This document shows positions 5,412-5,818 of a stretch of DNA of 5,818 bases, piece after piece. The DNA is taken from the NCBI GenBank assembly GCA_023416545.1, contig JAEZHO010000317.1:1-5818 (forward strand), written 5' to 3'. How positions within the stretch are numbered: the stretch's first letter is position 1; every line of letters starts with the position of its first letter. A model generated the notes under the pieces. That model was not told where the DNA came from. It saw only the letters and a list, made by a program, of their open reading frames with translations, and made no database searches. This stretch comes from Pseudomonadota bacterium (GTDB lineage: Bacteria; Pseudomonadota; Alphaproteobacteria; Rhizobiales; Rhizobiaceae). The position numbers and the translations under genes are program-made.

Positions 5412-5818
5412 ATGACACCCAAAGACAAGCCAAAGCGCGGCGGAGCAAAGCCCTTCCAGCGCGCCACGAAACCCGGATCAGAGGCCCGTGGCAAGGCGCC
5501 CGGCAAGCCCGCCTTCTCCGCCAAGGCCGGCCTGAACCCGCGCGAGCCCAAGGCACCCCGCGGCGACGAGAAGCCTGCGGCAAGGCCCCCCGCCAGGGTC
5601 GCGGCGGCTCAGGTGGATGCAGCCGTCTCCAAGCCGGAACGAATCTCCAAGATCCTCGCTCGGGTTGGCGTCGCTTCCCGCCGCGACATCGAGCGCATGA
5701 TCATGGAAGGCCGGGTGCGACTGAACGGCGTGGTCCTCGAAACGCCGGTCGTCAATGTCACCCTGGAGGATCGCATCGAGGTCGATGGCGAGCCGATCCG
5801 CGGCATCGAACGCACGCG
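5412..5818 (+). CDS. S4-domain rRNA pseudouridine synthase (RsuA/RluB family), N-terminal part, cut by window end
   Basis: Predicted to isomerise a uridine in ribosomal RNA to pseudouridine. From ATG 5412, 135 codons are present with no stop before the window ends. Residues 1 to about 74 are a low-complexity, basic tail rich in Lys, Pro, Ala, Arg and Gly, probably disordered. Residues 76 to about 130 are an S4 RNA-binding domain: ERISKILARVGVASRRDIERM, then GRVRLNGVV and RIEVDGEPI. S4 plus the long basic tail is typical of rhizobial RluB/RsuA-type enzymes. The catalytic domain with its active-site Asp lies outside the window, so RsuA, RluB, RluE and RluF types cannot be separated. Only a weak CAGG (5398-5401) precedes the ATG. 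The gene diverges from tadA. Confidence 0.88.
   Translation, partial: MTPKDKPKRGGAKPFQRATKPGSEARGKAPGKPAFSAKAGLNPREPKAPRGDEKPAARPPARVAAAQVDAAVSKPERISKILARVGVASRRDIERMIMEGRVRLNGVVLETPVVNVTLEDRIEVDGEPIRGIERT

Noticed and set aside
5261..5551. Upstream extension of the tadA frame to 5551 on the minus strand
   Set aside because: The added 97 residues look like translated non-coding and opposite-strand sequence, and known TadA proteins start at the position of MAKNDSF.

Overview
The window looks like a chromosomal segment of an alphaproteobacterium, most likely a member of the Rhizobiaceae (Rhizobium/Agrobacterium/Sinorhizobium group). The basis is the high GC content, strong bias to C/G-ending codons, and the close match by eye of IleS, TadA and RibF to the rhizobial forms. 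No search was run.

Layout, left to right. (1) The last 87 codons of ribF (riboflavin kinase/FAD synthetase) on +, followed by a terminator-like hairpin. (2) A 231-bp gap before ileS that is not empty. It holds a 20-codon ORF (328-390) whose codons 10-13 read ATA CGA ATT ATC (Ile-Arg-Ile-Ile), followed at once by two mutually exclusive stem-loops. This is the architecture of a ribosome-mediated isoleucine attenuator and is the main discovery candidate here. (3) ileS (498-3491), complete, 997 codons. (4) An unrecognised lipoprotein gene (3629-4252) with a good lipobox, ended by a strong intrinsic terminator. (5) A GNAT acetyltransferase of the SSAT-like type (4318-4797), whose ribosome-binding site directly abuts that terminator. 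(6) tadA (tRNA adenosine-34 deaminase) on the minus strand, converging on the GNAT gene with a 13-bp gap. (7) A 151-bp divergent promoter region, then the start of an S4-domain rRNA pseudouridine synthase (5412 to the window end).

The shared theme is translation: IleS charges tRNA-Ile, TadA makes the wobble inosine of tRNA-Arg, and the RsuA/RluB-type enzyme modifies rRNA. If the leader is real, ileS would sense its own product: low charged tRNA-Ile would stall the leader ribosome on the Ile codons and let transcription continue into ileS. No mobile elements, CRISPR arrays, tRNA or rRNA genes were seen. No stretch over 300 bases lacks a gene.
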